DNA of 64,000 bases from Zongyangia hominis (GCF_014385095.1 NZ_JACRTC010000001.1:558001-622000), one strand, 5' to 3'. Numbered from the stretch's first letter, positions 16,325-25,486 are shown. The notes: a model not told the origin generated them from the letters alone. Made by a program: numbers and translations.

Positions 16325-16918
16325 TTAGGGCTTGAGCCAACCCTTTTGGATGGAATCTTCGATGATAAACTCCACGACCTTCCAAAGCTCCGGCGCCGCC
16401 TTTTCGATGATGGCCGCCCGCGCGTAGACATCTTTGCTCGTCACCACCCCGATGTGCCAGGTGTGGCCCTGGGTCATGTAGTTGTTGATGAGAGGCTGAA
16501 GCCGGTCGATGGAGGCGGCGTACTGGGCGTCGGGGGTCTCCATGGCGTCAAACTCCTCCCACAGCGTCCGCAGCTCTCTCCCCTGGTCCTCCGGCAGGAT
16601 GCCGAAGAGCTCATCGGCGGCTTTGCGCTCTCTTTCCTCTTTGTCCTCGTTGCCCTTTTTGTCGTAGGCGAAGGTGTCCCCCGCGTAGACCTCGATGAGG
16701 TCGTGGACAAGCGCCATGCGCAGCACCCGGGAGAGGTCCACCCGGCTGAGGTCCGCGTATTCGGAGAGAATCATCGCCATCAGCGCAAAGTGCCAGGAGT
16801 GCTCGGCGTCGTTCTCCCGCCTCGATTTGTCCACCAGCAGCGTCCGGCGCAGGATGTTCTTCATCTGGTCCACTTCCACCAAAAACCGCAGCTGTTTTTG
16901 CAGCCTGCTTTCCTCCAT
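16325..16918 (-). CDS. HD-domain 5'-deoxynucleotidase-like phosphohydrolase (HDDC2/YfbR type)
   Basis: A metal-dependent phosphohydrolase of 197 residues. The HD signature is readable: AEHSWHFA gives the first histidine, MALVHDLIEVYAGD the HD pair, and a later aspartate lies in SIDRLQPL. This pattern and length fit the HDDC2/YfbR group, which dephosphorylates deoxynucleoside monophosphates. It starts 24 nt after the ABC-2 permease gene behind AAGGAG, so it is the last gene of that operon, although no functional link to the exporter is obvious. Confidence 0.87.
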   Translation of the reverse strand: MEESRLQKQLRFLVEVDQMKNILRRTLLVDKSRRENDAEHSWHFALMAMILSEYADLSRVDLSRVLRMALVHDLIEVYAGDTFAYDKKGNEDKEERERKAADELFGILPEDQGRELRTLWEEFDAMETPDAQYAASIDRLQPLINNYMTQGHTWHIGVVTSKDVYARAAIIEKAAPELWKVVEFIIEDSIQKGWLKP

Positions 16919-16942
16919 AATAACTCCTTCTTTCTCCTGATT

Positions 16943-17761
16943 TTATACCTTAAAGTCCTTATTGAGATACCAAATGTAGCTGAGGGACACAAACAGGAAG
17001 ATAGCGCATCCCGCGATGATCCCCGCTCGGATGTCGATAGCGCCGTCCGCGATGAGGGTCGCAGGGGTGCTGTAATGGACGGGGGAACAGTACCACAGCC
17101 AGGAAAGGCGCTCCACCAGCTTGGAGGCGATGCCCGCAAAATAGGTCAGAAACACCGCCGCCAGGGCCAGCGGCGTGGCGGTCCGGTGGCTTCGCAGCAA
17201 AGAGGAGGCGAAGAAGCCGAAGGCCATAAAGGTAAAGCAGGTTAACAGCAGCCCCGCGAAGACGACCCCGACCCGGGGCAGCATTTCCATAAAATCGACG
17301 CCCTCGGGAAGGAACAGATAGATGCTGCCTACCGACGCGAGGGCCACAACCACCGCATAGAGGAGAAAAAGCAGCACATTACAGAACATCTTCTGGGTGA
17401 CGATGGCCGTCCTGGTCACCGGCTGGGCATACAAAAATTCGATGGTGCCCTCGCTCTCCTCCCGCACTAGGGAGGTCGCCCCCATCACAGCGGCCAGGAT
17501 GGCGCTTGCCAGCAGCACATACTGGAAGACATAGGCAAAGTATTGGTCAATTTGGGAAAAGTCGGGGATATCCGCCAGGTTAAACGCCTCCAGCATCTCC
17601 TGCGGCATGGCGGAGAGCGCCCCGTCCATGAGCTGGGACATCCCCTCCCCGCTCATGCTGGGAAAGACGCACATGAAGACGGCCACCACCACCGCCATGA
17701 TCAGCGTCCAAATGAGGATGCTTTTCCGCCCATTACGAAATTCCAGCTTAAATACGTTCAT
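16943..17761 (-). CDS. ABC-2 type transporter permease
   Basis: Membrane subunit of an ABC exporter, 272 residues with six hydrophobic segments: an N-terminal helix (ILIWTLIMAVVVAVF), a large outside loop rich in Met and acidic residues, then five helices ending in KDFKV. The REESEGTIEFLYAQPVTR segment is the typical coupling-helix region of ABC-2 permeases. The start at 17761 overlaps the ATPase stop by four nt (ATGA), so the two are co-translated. Substrate unknown; related pairs export drugs, peptides or lipids. Confidence 0.9.
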   Translation of the reverse strand: MNVFKLEFRNGRKSILIWTLIMAVVVAVFMCVFPSMSGEGMSQLMDGALSAMPQEMLEAFNLADIPDFSQIDQYFAYVFQYVLLASAILAAVMGATSLVREESEGTIEFLYAQPVTRTAIVTQKMFCNVLLFLLYAVVVALASVGSIYLFLPEGVDFMEMLPRVGVVFAGLLLTCFTFMAFGFFASSLLRSHRTATPLALAAVFLTYFAGIASKLVERLSWLWYCSPVHYSTPATLIADGAIDIRAGIIAGCAIFLFVSLSYIWYLNKDFKV

Positions 17762-18642
17762 TTTCCTTCCCCGCTTTCGTAATAGGATAGGAATTTGTCC
17801 TCCAAATCGATGTTGCGAACGGTTAGGTCCTGGATATTGTAATGGGAAAGGAGGCCGAGGATGCCGCTCATTTCCCCGCGGTAGACAAAACGCCAGGCGC
17901 TCTCCTCTTGGGAAATGATCTGCGCCCCGCACCCTTCCAGCGCTTCCCTCGTCAACTCCGGACAGGCCACGGAAAAGATCTTTCCCTCCCGCTCCTGGTG
18001 GCTGAGCTTTGCCACCTCGATGAGTTTACCCTCCTTGATGAAGGCCGCCTTTTGGCAAAACTGCTCCACCTCCGCCAGGTTGTGGCTGGACATGAAGACG
18101 GTCATCCCCGTCTCGTTGCGCTTTTGCAGCACGTCGAAGAGGGTCTTTTGCATCAGCGGGTCCAGACCGCTTGTCGGCTCATCGAGGATGAGGAGCCCCG
18201 GACAGGTCACCAACGCCGCGGCGATGGCCACCTTCTTCTTGTTGCCTAAGGAGAATTCCTCCATCTTTTTGTCCGCTTCTATTGCAAACTGGTCGATGAG
18301 CTCGTCGGCTAGGGAATCCCAACGCATCTTGTGAAAGTTGAGAGCCGTCTTCATAATCTGGCGGGCCGTCAGGTTCCGGTAATACCGTACCTCGCTGGGT
18401 ACATAGGCGGTCACCCGCTTGATGGTGTCGGAGCTTTTGACACAGTCCTTGCCAAAGATGCGGGCGGTCCCAGCGGTGGGAAACAAAAAGCCCAGCAGCA
18501 GCTTGATGGTGGTGGATTTCCCCGCGCCGTTGGGCCCGATAAAGCCGTAGCGCTCCCCCTCCTGGACCTCTAAGTCCACCTGGGAGATGCCCCGGTGTTT
18601 TCCATACGTTTTCGTCAGGTTTTGCGTCGCAATCGCGCGCAT
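17758..18642 (-). CDS. ABC transporter ATP-binding protein (ABC-2 partner)
   Basis: Cytoplasmic ATPase, 294 residues. Walker A GPNGAGKST lies near residue 38, the signature appears as FSLGNKKKV (degenerate LSGGQ), Walker B as LLILDEPTSGLDP, and the switch histidine in FMSSHNL. The ~90-residue tail after the ATPase core is typical of DrrA/CcmA-like exporters. The start at 18642 lies after a G-rich ribosome binding site. Its promoter is just upstream and the permease follows with a 4-nt overlap. Confidence 0.93.
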   Translation of the reverse strand: MRAIATQNLTKTYGKHRGISQVDLEVQEGERYGFIGPNGAGKSTTIKLLLGFLFPTAGTARIFGKDCVKSSDTIKRVTAYVPSEVRYYRNLTARQIMKTALNFHKMRWDSLADELIDQFAIEADKKMEEFSLGNKKKVAIAAALVTCPGLLILDEPTSGLDPLMQKTLFDVLQKRNETGMTVFMSSHNLAEVEQFCQKAAFIKEGKLIEVAKLSHQEREGKIFSVACPELTREALEGCGAQIISQEESAWRFVYRGEMSGILGLLSHYNIQDLTVRNIDLEDKFLSYYESGEGK

Positions 18643-18673
18643 CTCGCCACCCCTTTCGGATGTTGATAGCCTT

Positions 18674-18701
18674 ATAGTACCATAAACGGAGCCCATGTCA
18701 A
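18674..18701 (-). promoter_or_regulatory. Promoter of the ABC-2/HD operon
   Basis: TTGACA (18696-18701) and TACTAT (18674-18679) are spaced 16 bp apart; a TATAAG three bases further would give 19 bp. The transcript would begin roughly 25 nt before the ATPase start. Confidence 0.55.
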
Positions 18702-18735
18702 ATAAAAATAAAGCGCTTCCCGCTTTTCACGGTAC

Positions 18736-18768
18736 AAAAAGGGGGCGTCCGGTGTCCCGGACGCCCCC
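18736..18768 (-). terminator. Terminator of the BlaI/M56 operon
   Basis: A 12-13 bp G+C-rich stem, GGGGGCGTCCGG against CCGGACGCCCCC, is followed by TTTTT on the minus strand, about 50 bp past the M56 gene stop. Confidence 0.9.
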
Positions 18769-18818
18769 TTCTCAAGTTTTCTTGTCTTCCTCACAGCAGA
18801 CGGCCGGCTTTCGTCTCA

Positions 18819-21347
18819 TCAAGACTCCCGCTGTTCGCAGTAAAGCTGGACCACGGTGGTCAGGCGGCTTTTCTCGCTGCCCGCCGGTGGGTCCATCCGG
18901 GCGACATATCCCTGAAGACGCCAGCTCTCCCCCAACGGCACCGGCTGACAGTGAAAGCCCGCGTTGTAGAGAACGCTGATCGCCTGCTGATACGGCATGC
19001 CCGTCACCTCCGGCACCACAGCCATATCCGAAATATCGCGGGTGTCCTCGCAGGAAATAAACTTGGCGGTGACCTTTGCATAGGGCGAAGAATCCTCCTC
19101 CCCAGGCTCTTCTGTGGTCACTTCAAAGGTATAGATATGGGAGTCGATGGTGGTCTCCCCACGCTTGCGGCTGACAATCAGCTCGATCCGGCCTTCTCCC
19201 AGGTCCTTGGCATCCTCCAACACAAAGGTGTCGTCGGTGGTCATCGGCTGGCTGTCGAGTACAGCGAACGTATCCGTCTGCGGGTCATAAGACACGAAGT
19301 TGGCCGCGAAGTTTCCCTCTGCCCACGCCTCCACCGGCACTCCAAAGTCCTCAAAGGCCGTCTCATAGACCCGCTGGGCAGGGATGTCGCATTTGAGCCA
19401 CAGGGGGTATCCGTCCGCGGAAACCTCGTCGGAATACGCCGCATACTCCTTGGCCGCCCCATTTGCCAGGAGCTTATCAACAGCATAGAAGTAGGCGCTT
19501 TTTAGGTTGATTGACTCACCGCTGGAAAACGCGTCGCCATGCGCCGCCACTTCATACCGAGCCGCGTAATTTTGCAGGAGCTGACTGCTGATGGCGCTGA
19601 CATCCGGCGGGGACGTTTGTAGGGACAGATAGCGGAAGCCACCGTCTGTAAGCTGGACCGTCAGGGTCTTGCTCCCCAGGTAGCGGGCGGGTTCGTCTTC
19701 TTCATGCACGCCGTTTTCGTCGTACACCTCATAGGTGGCGGCCACCGTCATCACCTGATAGGTGATATGGAGCAGATTGCCGTCCTTCTCCACACCGGTG
19801 ACGATGGGTTCCGTCTGCTCCCCAAAGCCGGGTCCCGCCAAAAAGGCGTAGCCCTGGCGCTCCGGGAGATAGGAAGACGCGCTGCGCAGATACTCCACCG
19901 ACACGTCGAAGTGTTCCATGACCGCTTTTTCAATTTCCTCCTGAGGGTAAATATAGCCATACTGCTCATCCTGGTAGGAAGCGGGGATCTCTTTGCGGGC
20001 AAATTCCTCGCCGTAGATTTCGGCAAAGTTTCTCTTATCGATGAAGTAGTTATAAAGCCGCCCCACCGCATAGACAAAATAGGAGTCCGGGCTAATCTCC
20101 TCGGGGGAGGAAAAGAGCCCCATGTTTCCGCCGGCGTCGAGATAGAGCACATATTCCTTGAGATAGGGCGTATAGTCCTCCTGTTTGACTTCCGGCTGAT
20201 TCCCCTCCGGCTGGGAAGTGCTCTGGGAGGAGCCGCTCTCCACCGGCGTCACGGCGGGCGGCGTACTGACGGGGGCCTCCTGGGGCTTGGCGTTGCTGAG
20301 CAGGGTACAACTGCTGGCTACCAGTATCAGCGCCGCCAGCGCGACCGCCACCGCCGTTCTCTTTTGATACTTCATAATATCCCGAATGCGGGTGCGCACA
20401 TTGCTCTCCCCAAAGGCCACCATCCCCGCCGCCAGCGGCAGGTTCTGCTGGCGGATGGCCATGGCCAGGAGGGAGCGGGCATAGTCGGTGCGGATGTCCT
20501 CGGGGGCGAAGGACAGTACCCTTTCGTCGCAGGCGCTCTCCATATCCTTGCCGCTGAGGAAAAACGCCACCCAGACCAGGGGATTAAACCAGTGGATGGT
20601 GGCGGCCAGCAGGGACAAAAGCTTGGTCAGCATGTCCTGGCGCCGGATGTGGACTAACTCATGGATGAGGATGTACCGCAGCACCGCTTCATTTTCCAAG
20701 TTGAGATAGTCGGGCAGAATGATTTTGGGACGAATAATTCCGCTGACCACCGGAGTAGTGAAGAGATTGGACTGGTAGACCTGCACCTTTCGCCGTATGC
20801 CCACGATACGCACGCATTCCTTCACAATGGCCCGATTTCGCAGGGCGACGGCGGTGCGCAGACGCAGCTTGATCCTGACAAAGAATATAAGGCTCATGCA
20901 AAGCATCAGGCCGACGCCGCTCAGCCAAAAGATGGCCGCCGCCAAGGACCAGGAAAACTTCCTCGTCTCAGATGGGGCCGGAGTATCGCCCGAGGGGGTC
21001 TTTGCGGGCGGGGTCTGGTTTGTTTGCCCGCCGCTCGGCGCGCCGGAAAGATTCCCTTCCCCCTCTGATGGAACCTGGGGATGATAGATAAACTCCATCC
21101 GGGAGACGCCGCCCGCCTGGGGCGCGATGATCTCGGTTCGCTGGGTCTGGGGCATCACGTTAAAGATGCTCACCGGCGACGCCACCGAAAAGGGCAGCAA
21201 AAGCCGCGCCAACACAATGCCCCAGACAGCGAAGGTCAGCCATTTGGGCGCTCTCTTTTTGAGGAGCAGCCGCAGGAGCATGACCAGCACAATGGCCACC
21301 GACGCGGTAATGCTCATATTGAGAATCATAAAAAATAACCGTTCCAT
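18819..21347 (-). CDS. M56 (BlaR1/MecR1-like) membrane metalloprotease with C-terminal PASTA domain
   Basis: A membrane sensor protease of 842 residues. The N-terminal ~350 residues are BlaR1-like: four to five membrane helices, a zinc site HELVH (229-233), an ESACDERVL motif, and a cytoplasmic part ending at a final helix (AVAVALAALILVASSC). In place of BlaR1's penicillin-binding sensor domain, the extracellular part is a ~400-residue region I do not recognise and a C-terminal PASTA repeat (PEVTGMPYQQAISVLYNAGF and onwards). PASTA domains bind peptidoglycan fragments or beta-lactams, so a cell-wall signal is plausible. It follows the BlaI-type repressor by 21 nt. By analogy it would cleave or inactivate the repressor on sensing its signal. 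Confidence 0.88.
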   Translation of the reverse strand: MERLFFMILNMSITASVAIVLVMLLRLLLKKRAPKWLTFAVWGIVLARLLLPFSVASPVSIFNVMPQTQRTEIIAPQAGGVSRMEFIYHPQVPSEGEGNLSGAPSGGQTNQTPPAKTPSGDTPAPSETRKFSWSLAAAIFWLSGVGLMLCMSLIFFVRIKLRLRTAVALRNRAIVKECVRIVGIRRKVQVYQSNLFTTPVVSGIIRPKIILPDYLNLENEAVLRYILIHELVHIRRQDMLTKLLSLLAATIHWFNPLVWVAFFLSGKDMESACDERVLSFAPEDIRTDYARSLLAMAIRQQNLPLAAGMVAFGESNVRTRIRDIMKYQKRTAVAVALAALILVASSCTLLSNAKPQEAPVSTPPAVTPVESGSSQSTSQPEGNQPEVKQEDYTPYLKEYVLYLDAGGNMGLFSSPEEISPDSYFVYAVGRLYNYFIDKRNFAEIYGEEFARKEIPASYQDEQYGYIYPQEEIEKAVMEHFDVSVEYLRSASSYLPERQGYAFLAGPGFGEQTEPIVTGVEKDGNLLHITYQVMTVAATYEVYDENGVHEEDEPARYLGSKTLTVQLTDGGFRYLSLQTSPPDVSAISSQLLQNYAARYEVAAHGDAFSSGESINLKSAYFYAVDKLLANGAAKEYAAYSDEVSADGYPLWLKCDIPAQRVYETAFEDFGVPVEAWAEGNFAANFVSYDPQTDTFAVLDSQPMTTDDTFVLEDAKDLGEGRIELIVSRKRGETTIDSHIYTFEVTTEEPGEEDSSPYAKVTAKFISCEDTRDISDMAVVPEVTGMPYQQAISVLYNAGFHCQPVPLGESWRLQGYVARMDPPAGSEKSRLTTVVQLYCEQRES

Positions 21348-21368
21348 CTTCTCCTCCTCGTCTTACCC

Positions 21369-21731
21369 TTACGGATGGGCGTCAATGAGTTTTTTAATTT
21401 CCTCGATTTCGTCCTCTGTCAGCTTTTCCTCCGAGAGAAAGGAGGTTAAAAACAGCTTCCGGGACCCGTTATAAACCTTGTCGATGAGGGAGCGGGTCTC
21501 CTCCTGTTGTACCTGTTCTCTCGTCACCAGCGCCCGGCAGACAAAGCCCGGGTCGCTCCGGTCAATCATTCCCTTTTCCGCCAAGCGCTTGAGCATGGTA
21601 TAGGTGGTGTTCTTGCTCCAGCCGTAGTCCTCCTTGGCACGGATCACCAGCTCCCCCGCTTTGACGGGCTGCTCTTCCCAGATGTATTCCATGATGCGGA
21701 TTTCACCGTCTCCAATTTTGATTTTGTCCAT
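21369..21731 (-). CDS. BlaI/MecI/CopY family transcriptional repressor
   Basis: A 120-residue winged-helix repressor: the IRIMEYIWEEQPVKAGEL start, a recognition segment WSKNTTYTMLKRLAEKGMI that matches the family closely, then a C-terminal dimerisation helix. Partner BlaR1-type proteases inactivate such repressors by proteolysis. It is translated from GGAGGG just upstream of the M56 gene and its own promoter carries a BlaI-like palindrome, so autoregulation of the pair is very likely. Other targets are not visible here. Confidence 0.94.
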   Translation of the reverse strand: MDKIKIGDGEIRIMEYIWEEQPVKAGELVIRAKEDYGWSKNTTYTMLKRLAEKGMIDRSDPGFVCRALVTREQVQQEETRSLIDKVYNGSRKLFLTSFLSEEKLTEDEIEEIKKLIDAHP

Positions 21732-21745
21732 TTGCCTTCCCTCCA

Positions 21746-21798
21746 GTCTACATATGTCGTCTTTACTTTAGACTACCATTGTCGGCTTCCCTTGTCAA
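21746..21798 (-). promoter_or_regulatory. Promoter and BlaI-type operator of the blaI/M56 pair
   Basis: TTGACA (21793-21798), 17 bp and TAGTCT (21770-21775). Directly downstream, 21746-21774 is a dyad with GTCTA...TAGAC ends containing TCTACATATGTCGTC, close to the TACA-nnn-TGTA core bound by BlaI/MecI. A repressor there would cover the start site. Confidence 0.7.
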
Positions 21799-21840
21799 TC
21801 CCTTGAGAGGAAAATCTTTCAAAAAGACCTCCTTTCGATA

Positions 21841-21870
21841 TTGACAGGAAGAAGGGGGTTGCCTTATGGT
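21841..21870 (+). promoter_or_regulatory. Promoter of cysK
   Basis: TTGACA (21841-21846), an 18-bp spacer and TATGGT (21865-21870). The expected start near 21877 rules out the in-frame ATG at 21866 and supports translation from 21902. Confidence 0.6.
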
Positions 21871-21901
21871 AGAGAAAGACAGGATAAGGGAGGCTTTCAA
21901 C

Positions 21902-22834
21902 ATGGGAAAACTATACGACCATCTCTATGAACTCATCGGGCACACGCCGCTTTTGGAACTGCACGGCTACGCGGCCCGGCACCAGCTTTCCGCACGAATT
22001 GCCGGGAAGCTGGAATATTTTAATCCCGCGGGCAGCGTCAAGGACCGGGTGGGCTACGCCATGATCCTCGACGCGGAACGGCGGGGTCTTCTCACACCGG
22101 ACACCGTCATCATCGAGCCCACCAGCGGCAACACCGGCATTGGTCTTGCCAGCGTGGCGGCGGCCCGGGGCTACCGGATGATCCTGACCATGCCCGAGAC
22201 CATGAGCGTCGAGCGCCAGAAGCTGCTGAAAGCCTACGGCGCTGAAATCGTTCTGACCGAGGGAGCAAAGGGCATGCAGGGGGCCATCGACAGGGCCGAG
22301 GCCCTGGCCGCTTCCCTGCCCCGCGCCTTTATTCCGGCCCAGTTTTCCAATCCCGCCAACCCTGCCGCCCATGAGGCGTCCACCGGTCCGGAAATCTGGG
22401 AGGACACCGCCGGTCAGGTGGATATCCTCGTCGCGGGCATCGGCACCGGCGGGACGTTGTGCGGCACCGGGCGCTATTTAAAGGAACAGAACCCTCAGAT
22501 ACAACTGGTAGCGGTGGAGCCCGCCTCCTCCCCGCTTATCACCAAAGGAAAAACGGGGCCCCACAAAATCCAGGGCATCGGGGCCAATTTTATTCCCGAT
22601 AACTACGACGCCTCCTTGGTGGACGAAGTCATCGCCGTCACCGACGGGGACGCCATCGCCGCCGCCAAGGAGCTGGGGAAAACCGAGGGACTCCTGGTGG
22701 GTATCTCCTCCGGCGCTGCCTGCTTTGCCGCGGCCAAACTCGCCGCCCGCTCCGAAAATGAGGGCAAGCTCATTGTCGCCATCTTCCCCGACACCGGGGA
22801 GCGCTATCTCTCCACCGCGCTATTTTCGGAATGA
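21902..22834 (+). CDS. cysK: Cysteine synthase (O-acetylserine sulfhydrylase)
   Basis: PLP enzyme that makes cysteine from O-acetylserine and sulfide. 310 residues from the ATG at 21902, which follows GGGAGG; this gives the normal CysK length. The PLP lysine is K47 in NPAGSVKDR; TSGNTGIGL binds the substrate carboxylate and GIGTGGTL the phosphate. It lies upstream of an oxidoreductase and metY on the same strand, so the region assimilates sulfide into cysteine and homocysteine. No serine acetyltransferase gene is adjacent. Confidence 0.96.
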   Translation: MGKLYDHLYELIGHTPLLELHGYAARHQLSARIAGKLEYFNPAGSVKDRVGYAMILDAERRGLLTPDTVIIEPTSGNTGIGLASVAAARGYRMILTMPETMSVERQKLLKAYGAEIVLTEGAKGMQGAIDRAEALAASLPRAFIPAQFSNPANPAAHEASTGPEIWEDTAGQVDILVAGIGTGGTLCGTGRYLKEQNPQIQLVAVEPASSPLITKGKTGPHKIQGIGANFIPDNYDASLVDEVIAVTDGDAIAAAKELGKTEGLLVGISSGAACFAAAKLAARSENEGKLIVAIFPDTGERYLSTALFSE

Positions 22835-22993
22835 CATTTGGCAAGACTGGGAGAAAATTTGCTTCTCCCCTTGTGTGAGAAGAAGTTCTGAAGTAAAATA
22901 GGAATTGATTTTGTACTCTCGCTCCTGTCAGGGAACCGGCGGACCGGACAGGGCTTCTCCCCAATTTCTCCCGCCGGAGAATGGAGACTACTT

Positions 22994-24013
22994 ATGGCAG
23001 CAAAAACCGTTAAATTCGGCATTATGGCCACCGGCGACATCGCCCGTCAGATCACCGAGACCATTCAGTCCGTGCCAGGCGCCGAGGTTTGGGCCGTCGG
23101 CTCCCGCACCCTGGAAAAAGCCCAGGCCTTCGCGGACAAACACCACATTCCCCACGCCTACGGCAGCTATGAAGAGCTGGTGAGCGACCCGGAAATCGAC
23201 ATCATCCATGTGGCGACGCCCCATTCCCAGCACTATGAAAACGTCCTGCTGTGCTTAGAGCACAATAAAAACGTCCTGTGCGAGAAGTCCTTCACCGTCA
23301 ACGCCTTACAGGCCAAAGAGGTATTCAAAATCGCGGAGGAAAAGGGGCTCTTTGTCATGGAGGCGCTCTGGCTGCGGTTTAACCCCGCCATCAATCAGGC
23401 CATCGCCAAGGCCAAGGACGGACAGATCGGCGACATCCGTATGGTCAACATCATCTTTGGCCGCATGTCCCCCGACGCCGGTAAAACAAACGACCGCTAC
23501 AACCGTCCCAGCCTGGCGGGCGGCGCCTTGCTCGACCTGGGCGTCTACACCATCAACGCCGCGCAGATGATCTTCGACGAGAAAATGCCCTCCCGCATCG
23601 CCACCATCGGCACCGTCAGCGAGGAAGGCATCGACGAGCAGAGCTCCATCATCTTCGAGTACGACAAGGGCGAAACCGTCACCATGCAGCTGGCCTACCG
23701 CTCCCACATGACCCGCCACTTCTCCATCAACGGCACCAAGGGCATGGTGGAGATGGAATACTTCCCTCGCTGCGACGACGTCTATGTCCGCATGGGCAAA
23801 AGTGCCGGGGAGAAATATGAGGTGGACACCTACAAGAACGCCTACGAGCCGGAAATCCGCCATGTGGTCGACTGCATCCAGAAGGGCCTGACCGAAAGCC
23901 CCATCATGACCCACGCCAAGACCATTCGCACCATGGAACTCATGGACGCCCTTCGCAAAGAGTGGGGGCTCAAATACCCGTCCAAATACGAAGACGAGCT
24001 CTTCTCCAAATAA
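22994..24013 (+). CDS. Gfo/Idh/MocA family oxidoreductase
   Basis: NAD(P)-dependent dehydrogenase of 339 residues. The N-terminal Rossmann half shows GIMATGDIARQ, a variant of the usual GxGxxG, and VATPHSQHYEN; CEKSFTVNA carries the conserved EK(P/S) lysine, and the C-terminal half has the GGALLDLGVY motif. It resembles the dihydrodiol dehydrogenase/1,5-anhydrofructose reductase-like group, but the substrate cannot be named. It is preceded by a 159-bp gap with two hairpins (22849-22872 and 22935-22977) and followed closely by metY. Confidence 0.88.
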   Translation: MAAKTVKFGIMATGDIARQITETIQSVPGAEVWAVGSRTLEKAQAFADKHHIPHAYGSYEELVSDPEIDIIHVATPHSQHYENVLLCLEHNKNVLCEKSFTVNALQAKEVFKIAEEKGLFVMEALWLRFNPAINQAIAKAKDGQIGDIRMVNIIFGRMSPDAGKTNDRYNRPSLAGGALLDLGVYTINAAQMIFDEKMPSRIATIGTVSEEGIDEQSSIIFEYDKGETVTMQLAYRSHMTRHFSINGTKGMVEMEYFPRCDDVYVRMGKSAGEKYEVDTYKNAYEPEIRHVVDCIQKGLTESPIMTHAKTIRTMELMDALRKEWGLKYPSKYEDELFSK

Positions 24014-24034
24014 TCTGCAAAAGAGGAATTACAT

Positions 24035-25300
24035 ATGAAAATTGAAACCCAGTGTCTCCACGCGGGCTACCGCGGAAAAAATGGGGAGACCCATGTCCTT
24101 CCCATTTACCAGAGCACGACATATAACTACGACTCCACCGAACATGTGGGCAAGCTCTTTGACTTGACGGCGCCCGGCCACATGTATTCCCGCATCTCCA
24201 ACCCCACCGTGGACGCGGTGGAGCAGAAGATCGCCGCTCTGGAAGGGGGCGTGGGCGCCCTGTGCACCACTTCCGGGCAGGCGGCCAGCCTGATTTCCCT
24301 TCTCAACATCATGGGATGCGGCGACCATTTTGTCAGCGCCTCCACCATCTACGGCGGCACCGTCAACCTCTTCGCCGTTACCCTCAAGAAATTCGGTATC
24401 GACGTCACCTTTGTGGACGCCGACGCCACGGAGGAAGAAATCCAGAAGGCGTTCCGGCCCAACACCAAGGCCGTCTTCGGGGAGACCATCGCCAATCCCG
24501 CCATCTCCGTTCTGGACATCGAAAAATTTGCAAACATCGCCCACAAAAATGAAGTGCCGCTGATTGTGGACAACACCTTCGCCACCCCGGTCCTCTGCCG
24601 GCCCTTCGAGTATGGCGCCGACATCGTTATCCACTCCACCACCAAGTATATGGACGGCCATGCCATCCAAGTGGGCGGCGTCATTGTGGATAGCGGAAAG
24701 TTCAACTGGGAAAACGGCAAATTCCCCTCCTTAGTGGAGCCGGATGAATCCTATCACGGGGTGTCCTACACCAAGGATTTCGGCAATCTCGCCTACATCA
24801 CCAAGGCCCGCGTTCAGCTCATGCGGGACCTGGGCGCCTATCCCAGCGCCAACGCGGCGTTCCTCCTCAACTTGGGTCTGGAAACCCTTCACCTGCGCAT
24901 GGAGCGCCACAGCCAGAACGCCGACAAAGTGGCCCATTTTCTGGCCCAGTCGGACAAGATGGAGTTCGTCAATTACCCCACCCTGGATGGCGACCGCTAT
25001 CAAAAGCTCGCGCAAAAGTACCTGCCCCATGGGTGCAGCGGCGTCATTTCTTTCTCCCTGAAGGGCGGCCGGGAGGCGGCCATCCGCTTTATCGACAGCC
25101 TGAAGCTGGCTACCCTGGTGGTCCATGTGGCGGATGTGCGCACCTGCGTACTCCATCCCGCCAGCTCCACCCACCGCCAGCTTACCGATGAGCAGCTCGT
25201 GGGAGCCGGTATCACGCCGGGGCTCATCCGCCTGTCCGTGGGCATCGAAAATGTGGACGACATCCTCGAAGATGTGGCCCAAGCCCTGGAAAACGCATAA
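24035..25300 (+). CDS. metY: O-acetylhomoserine sulfhydrylase
   Basis: PLP enzyme that makes homocysteine from O-acetylhomoserine and sulfide, a direct route to methionine; also called O-acetylhomoserine aminocarboxypropyltransferase. 421 residues, normal for MetY/Met17 and longer than MetB. The PLP lysine is K204 in HSTTKYMDGHA; YSRISNPT and TSGQAA are the usual cofactor contacts. GAGGAA lies 7 nt before the ATG and only 21 nt follow the oxidoreductase gene, so the two are probably co-transcribed. Confidence 0.95.
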   Translation: MKIETQCLHAGYRGKNGETHVLPIYQSTTYNYDSTEHVGKLFDLTAPGHMYSRISNPTVDAVEQKIAALEGGVGALCTTSGQAASLISLLNIMGCGDHFVSASTIYGGTVNLFAVTLKKFGIDVTFVDADATEEEIQKAFRPNTKAVFGETIANPAISVLDIEKFANIAHKNEVPLIVDNTFATPVLCRPFEYGADIVIHSTTKYMDGHAIQVGGVIVDSGKFNWENGKFPSLVEPDESYHGVSYTKDFGNLAYITKARVQLMRDLGAYPSANAAFLLNLGLETLHLRMERHSQNADKVAHFLAQSDKMEFVNYPTLDGDRYQKLAQKYLPHGCSGVISFSLKGGREAAIRFIDSLKLATLVVHVADVRTCVLHPASSTHRQLTDEQLVGAGITPGLIRLSVGIENVDDILEDVAQALENA

Positions 25301-25307
25301 TGATCGC

Positions 25308-25339
25308 AAAAGAGCGCGCCAAGAGGCACGCTCTTTTTT
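25308..25339 (+). terminator. Terminator after metY
   Basis: AAAGAGCG pairs with CGCTCTTT around a GCC/GGC-capped inner part and is followed by TTTTTT, eight bases after the stop codon. Confidence 0.88.
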
Positions 25340-25392
25340 ATTTGCCGGGGACGATACGCGGGCCATTCGCTTTCATGGCACTTCGGCACCCA

Positions 25393-25451
25393 AAAGCCGC
25401 TAAATGCGGCCGGCTTTCCGGTCCGCCTTTGGCAGCTTGCCAGAGGCGGAC
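25393..25451. other. Two stable hairpins in the metY-ROK intergenic region
   Basis: AAAGCCG...CGGCTTT (25393-25417) is followed immediately by a 14-bp imperfect helix, GTCCGCCTTTGGCA against TGCCAGAGGCGGAC (25421-25451). Neither has a U-tract. They lie between the metY terminator and the terminator of the convergent ROK gene. Function unknown. Confidence 0.5.
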
Positions 25452-25486
25452 ATGCGCACCATCCGTTTCTCCGGTCCCGTCGCGCT

